Positions 61,041 through 64,000 of a DNA stretch of 64,000 nucleotides are shown here, piece by piece (within the stretch, counting starts at the first letter, position 1; every line of letters begins with the position of its first letter). The position numbers and the translations under genes were made by a program. The notes below the pieces were generated by a model, which was given only the letters and a program-made list of their open reading frames with translations, did not search any database and was not told the origin of the DNA. Source of the stretch: Yarrowia lipolytica (lineage: Eukaryota > Ascomycota > Dipodascomycetes > Dipodascales); NCBI RefSeq assembly GCF_001761485.1, contig NC_090774.1, positions 868,001 to 932,000 on the forward strand. Direction: 5' to 3'.

Positions 61041-61993
61041 TGAAGAGGCGAATTCTTCTCAGATTCTTTTGACGACTTCCAAAGATGATCAATTATAACA
61101 TTGTGATCATTCTGTCCTCGTCAGTGAGTGATAGATTGAACATTGACACTGTGCTTTATGCTTAGCAGTAAGCACAACCTGATAGCACAGTACAGAGACG
61201 GAAGCTCCGGCCCTTCTTTCGATGGCACTATTCTCTCCTGTGGTTACGAATGCTCATCTTCATCTCAGACAAGTACTAGGCGACAGCTAAGGTCCATCAG
61301 TCACTAGATACTTGGTAATCCAGACTGGGTTGTACTTACATGACAGCACAACAGCCATCTAAAAGAACAGTCCCTAGAGGTTGTTATCACAACAGTCCTC
61401 TCAATTGAACTTCATTGGAGCCTGAGACAAAAGGAGCGCCCCTTGGGACAGCCATGAAGTGCTCACTACACTGAAAAAGAGTATACATGGGTACAAGTAC
61501 TTATCACATATCATCAGCTGATGTCTGATAGTGACCTATTGGTTCCTCTGGTAAACTACACCGTTTACTGTAGATATGCTATACTCCTGTGTATATATCA
61601 TCAGAGACATACCTTGAGGATTTGCGATCCGTTTACCGGTACTCCTACCACGGTTGTTTCTCAACAATCACAATGTATGGAATACAGCAATAAAAACAAT
61701 ACAGTAATAGTACATTATCTGATCTGCTCTAGTTAAGCTGAAAATCTGCGTTTTTTATTATTCTAATGACTCTTTACAGCTATATATCTAGTAAGCCGTG
61801 TTATTGGCGTTCCATAAATCGTACACATGACAATCGTCGCAATGATCGTTTCGGTGCGCGTGTTGATGGGTTCGAGACTGCCAATGTCGTTGTCGCTTCG
61901 TCTTGTTCTTGTAGTGGTCACGTGGTATTCTTTTATTCTAAGGATTCACGTGACTTACTTCCCAGTAGTATAGTTTCAACGACGGGTTGCGCC
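61041..61993. other. spacer upstream of solo 5S
   Basis: No gene seen. A B-box-like GGGTTCGAGACTGCC at about 61868 has no tRNA fold around it. CACGTG occurs at about 61919 and 61947. Confidence 0.45.
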
Positions 61994-62112
61994 AGTTGCG
62001 GCCATATCCTGGTGAAAATACGGCTTCCCGTCCGATCAGCCATAGTCAAGCACCAGAGAGCCTAGTTAGTATTGTAGTGGGAGACCATACGAGAATCCTA
62101 GGTGCTGCAATT
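61994..62112 (+). rRNA. solo 5S rRNA gene
   Basis: 119 bases from AGTTGCGGCCATATCCTGG to GGTGCTGCAATT; the two ends pair as helix I. The internal control region GTGGGAGACCATACGAGAAT is intact and a T5 terminator lies at 62114-62118. No tRNA precedes it within 150 bases, so this copy should be transcribed in the ordinary TFIIIA-dependent way, unlike the tRNA-linked copy at 8.9 kb. It is on the + strand, far from any rDNA array, as is normal for the dispersed 5S genes of Yarrowia. Confidence 0.95.
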
Positions 62113-63089
62113 ATTTTTCCACCAAAGCACAGGCGGTTTTTTATTTTTGCATATTCATGTTCTGACTCCAACCTGGCTGTATACTTCCTGACCAGATACT
62201 AATGTAGAGACTACAGTGTCATCTTCTATAAAGCTCGAGAAATCCAATTTTTGTAACCAGAGAGTTGCTATACAATGTAAAAGGGACACAAAGAAAGCAC
62301 GACATTCAATCACCCGCTCTGAGTGGCTCGTTTCAAAACATCCTTTAGTCACCAAAAATCTTTCACTCCGAGGCAAATAAGCTCGTCGTTTATGCAAGAT
62401 AAAAAAACCGCTTGAGAAGAGCAATACAGGAGGTACTAATATTGCAGGAAGTTGATTTCGGAGTTCTGTTAATTAAAGGATGTTTGGTTTTATCCTGGAG
62501 TGTTTTTTTGCTAAATAATATTTCATATATCCACTTCCAGAGACTTCCACGTCCTTATCTAGGTTTCCGTATATGCACCTAGATAGCTGGTCTGCATATT
62601 TAAAGCACTTTTTGACCGCCAATCAACCTCTTTAGAACTCTATAGCAGCTTTCCAGAAATATATAAGCCCCCCGTAAGTCCTGTTTCTTTCATCATAATC
62701 ACACCAGATCACTCTGAGTCATCCTGGAGACGGAAGGTGTCTTTTATACCCAGCTGAGAGGCACACCTAGCAGACCTGTCTACAAGACAGCCCAGAACTC
62801 TGTCTACAACGAGGACGTTTTCATTTATTGTCGTCCGATTGATTTGTTTGGGGCAATGCAATCAGGTTCCAGAACTCCAAGAGTCGGTTAAGACAATGGC
62901 ACATTTATCGCGCGAGCCGTGTGCAACAGCTTCTGGTTGGGCTGAGAATCCGGCGAGTTCGATGCAACCGCCTCAGCCAAGCGTCTTTAAGTCTGAGCCA
63001 TTCGTGTACGCTTAACCGCCATGAGCTGAAAAGTGCCATGAGTAAAGAACGAGTGATTATGATGTTGAAAAATGTTTGAGTCTCCTTGC

Positions 63090-63500
63090 GAGAGTTCCTG
63101 AGGCAGCCGCCAGAGCAGTATCAGAGCCGTATAATCCAGAACCACCGACAGAGACACTCAAGGGTGGAATTCCTTTTTAGAGACTCCCATCATTCTCACA
63201 GGTAAAAGTTCTGTTCGAGATACTCCATACTCACAGGGTGAAACTCCTTTGTGAAGGTCTCATAGGGTACAATTCTGTTGTGAGTGAGAGCCGCCCAGAA
63301 CTGAAGAGCAAGGATGAAATGCCAGAGCTGCTGAGCTGAGATGTTTACAAGCTGAGACGCCTAGAGCGAAGATCTGCCTCAGATGCCTGAGTCAGAGCTA
63401 TTAAGTCCCACTGAGGCGTTGAGTGCAAAGTCCAGAGTCACAGGAGCCAGGGCCATAGAGCCGAGGCCGGCCAGTTGCTGGTAAGAAGAGCTAGAGCACG
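63090..63500. repeat. second AGAGC-word-rich block
   Basis: Frequent AGAGC, AGAGCC and GCCAGAGC words, as at 8.16-8.34 kb, with the degenerate tandem block embedded. Family and age unknown; no coding part. Confidence 0.4.
63157..63290. repeat. degenerate tandem repeat, about four units of 29-38 nt
   Basis: Unit starts at about 63157, 63195, 63230 and 63259, each beginning CTCAnAGGG or CTCACAGG and followed by AATTC/AAGTTC/AAACTC and CTGT or CTTT. Confidence 0.6.
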
Positions 63501-63884
63501 AGCCCCACACTATTCAAAAAGTAGGCAGTGAACCTCTCAGCCAGGGACGTAACTGATCAAATCAGTTTATCTAGTTTTGAGAGGAGTAGGTGAGAATCCG
63601 AACCTCTAAGAACAATGAATCACGAACCACACGTGTGCCACCCGAATACTTCAAGGCGTAGTGAGTTGTAAGCTGTATGTTACCTGTATGTACTGTAACA
63701 TCATTCATTTCTTATATCGTAGCATGCTAAACTGTACGATAGCTAGTGCTTGTAGTATCTGAAAGTAATCAGGCAATGTTCTCTACCTCATCTGATGTAC
63801 CATTCTACAATTACATACAGCACAGTCCACCACTTTACACCAAGTTACCAATACATGACCTCGACGTGAATTAATGTCCTAACA

Positions 63885-64000
63885 CTACTTGCTGTTATCA
63901 ACAACGACACGACCAACAATCTTACCATCAAGCATCTGCTGGTAATACTCCTCGAGCTTGCTCAGCTCGCCGAGACGGTACTTGGTCTTGACGAGACCCC
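63885..64000 (-). CDS. zinc-dependent alcohol dehydrogenase, C-terminal end
   Basis: The last 38 codons of a gene that continues past the window edge: GLVKTKYRLGELSKLEEYYQ, then QMLDGKIVGRVVVDNSK and a TAG stop at 63885-63887. This is the typical C-terminus of fungal medium-chain alcohol dehydrogenases of the Adh1 class (yeast: GLVK...LPEIYEKMEKGQIVGRYVVDTSK). The catalytic and zinc sites lie outside the window. Codon bias is strong (CTC, GTC, AAG), consistent with high expression. Confidence 0.88.
   Translation of the reverse strand, partial: GLVKTKYRLGELSKLEEYYQQMLDGKIVGRVVVDNSK

Larger units (their letters stand above)
62113..63884. other. 1.8-kb gene-poor region with repeat-like blocks
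   Basis: No coding frame looks real. It contains the 5S terminator, a degenerate tandem block at 63157-63290, an AGAGC-rich block at about 63090-63500, and the 3' region of the dehydrogenase. A decayed dispersed repeat is possible, but its ends cannot be fixed. Confidence 0.45.

Noticed and set aside
61860-61890. B-box-like GGGTTCGAGACTGCC upstream of the solo 5S, as a possible linked tRNA
   Set aside because: The end of the motif is off consensus, no cloverleaf forms, and it lies over 100 bases from the 5S.
62640-63600. Possible solo LTR or other dispersed element
   Set aside because: No matched ends, flanking duplication or coding part visible; kept only as repeat-like blocks.

Overview
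The window looks like nuclear DNA of the yeast Yarrowia lipolytica or a very close relative. Evidence: a tRNA-Gly gene runs directly into a 5S rRNA gene in one Pol III unit (a known Yarrowia trait), a second 5S gene stands alone, 10-nt telomere-type units (TTAGTCAGGG) occur, one gene carries the tight branch-point/acceptor arrangement of Yarrowia introns, and genes are mostly intronless with long spacers.

Layout. 1-5 kb: a BTB-domain gene (cut by the window edge), a peroxisomal ThDP-dependent 2-hydroxyacyl-CoA lyase ending in SKL, and a small ER membrane protein. 5-9 kb: mostly non-coding, ending in the 5S/tRNA-Gly unit. 9-15 kb: an M20-peptidase-like membrane protein that has lost its metal ligands, a damaged tRNA-Ala-like gene and RRP12 (ribosome assembly). 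15-26 kb: a decayed WD40 gene, a secreted acid-sphingomyelinase-like gene broken by one in-frame TAG, a kinesin-8, a SidJ-type serine hydrolase and arginase. 26-44 kb: two long gene-poor stretches around a Ser/Thr-rich protein, a coiled-coil gene with a frameshift and a dense CACGTG cluster, then the Cdc42 GAP BEM3. 44-52 kb: a mitochondrial HMG-box protein whose first exon lies across an intron, an A-tailed decayed segment, and a decayed SKI2 helicase copy. 52-64 kb: a large secreted acid-trehalase-family protein lacking the catalytic motifs, about 7.7 kb with no convincing gene except the solo 5S and a degenerate telomere-like array, and the last codons of an alcohol dehydrogenase.

The genes do not form one pathway; this is ordinary mixed yeast gene order. 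What stands out is the amount of decay: two host pseudogenes (SKI2, WD40), two probable single-lesion genes (sphingomyelinase, coiled-coil), two probable pseudoenzymes (M20, GH65), one tRNA relic and an A-tailed retrocopy-like piece. A decayed helicase copy, an A-tailed insert, a gene desert and interstitial telomere units between 47 and 61 kb would fit a former subtelomere or repaired break, but that is inference. I did not find a convincing new multi-gene system. The strongest unexplained signals are an exact palindromic-type 10-mer (CTACAAGTAG) repeated ten times in spacers only, and the CACGTG cluster.
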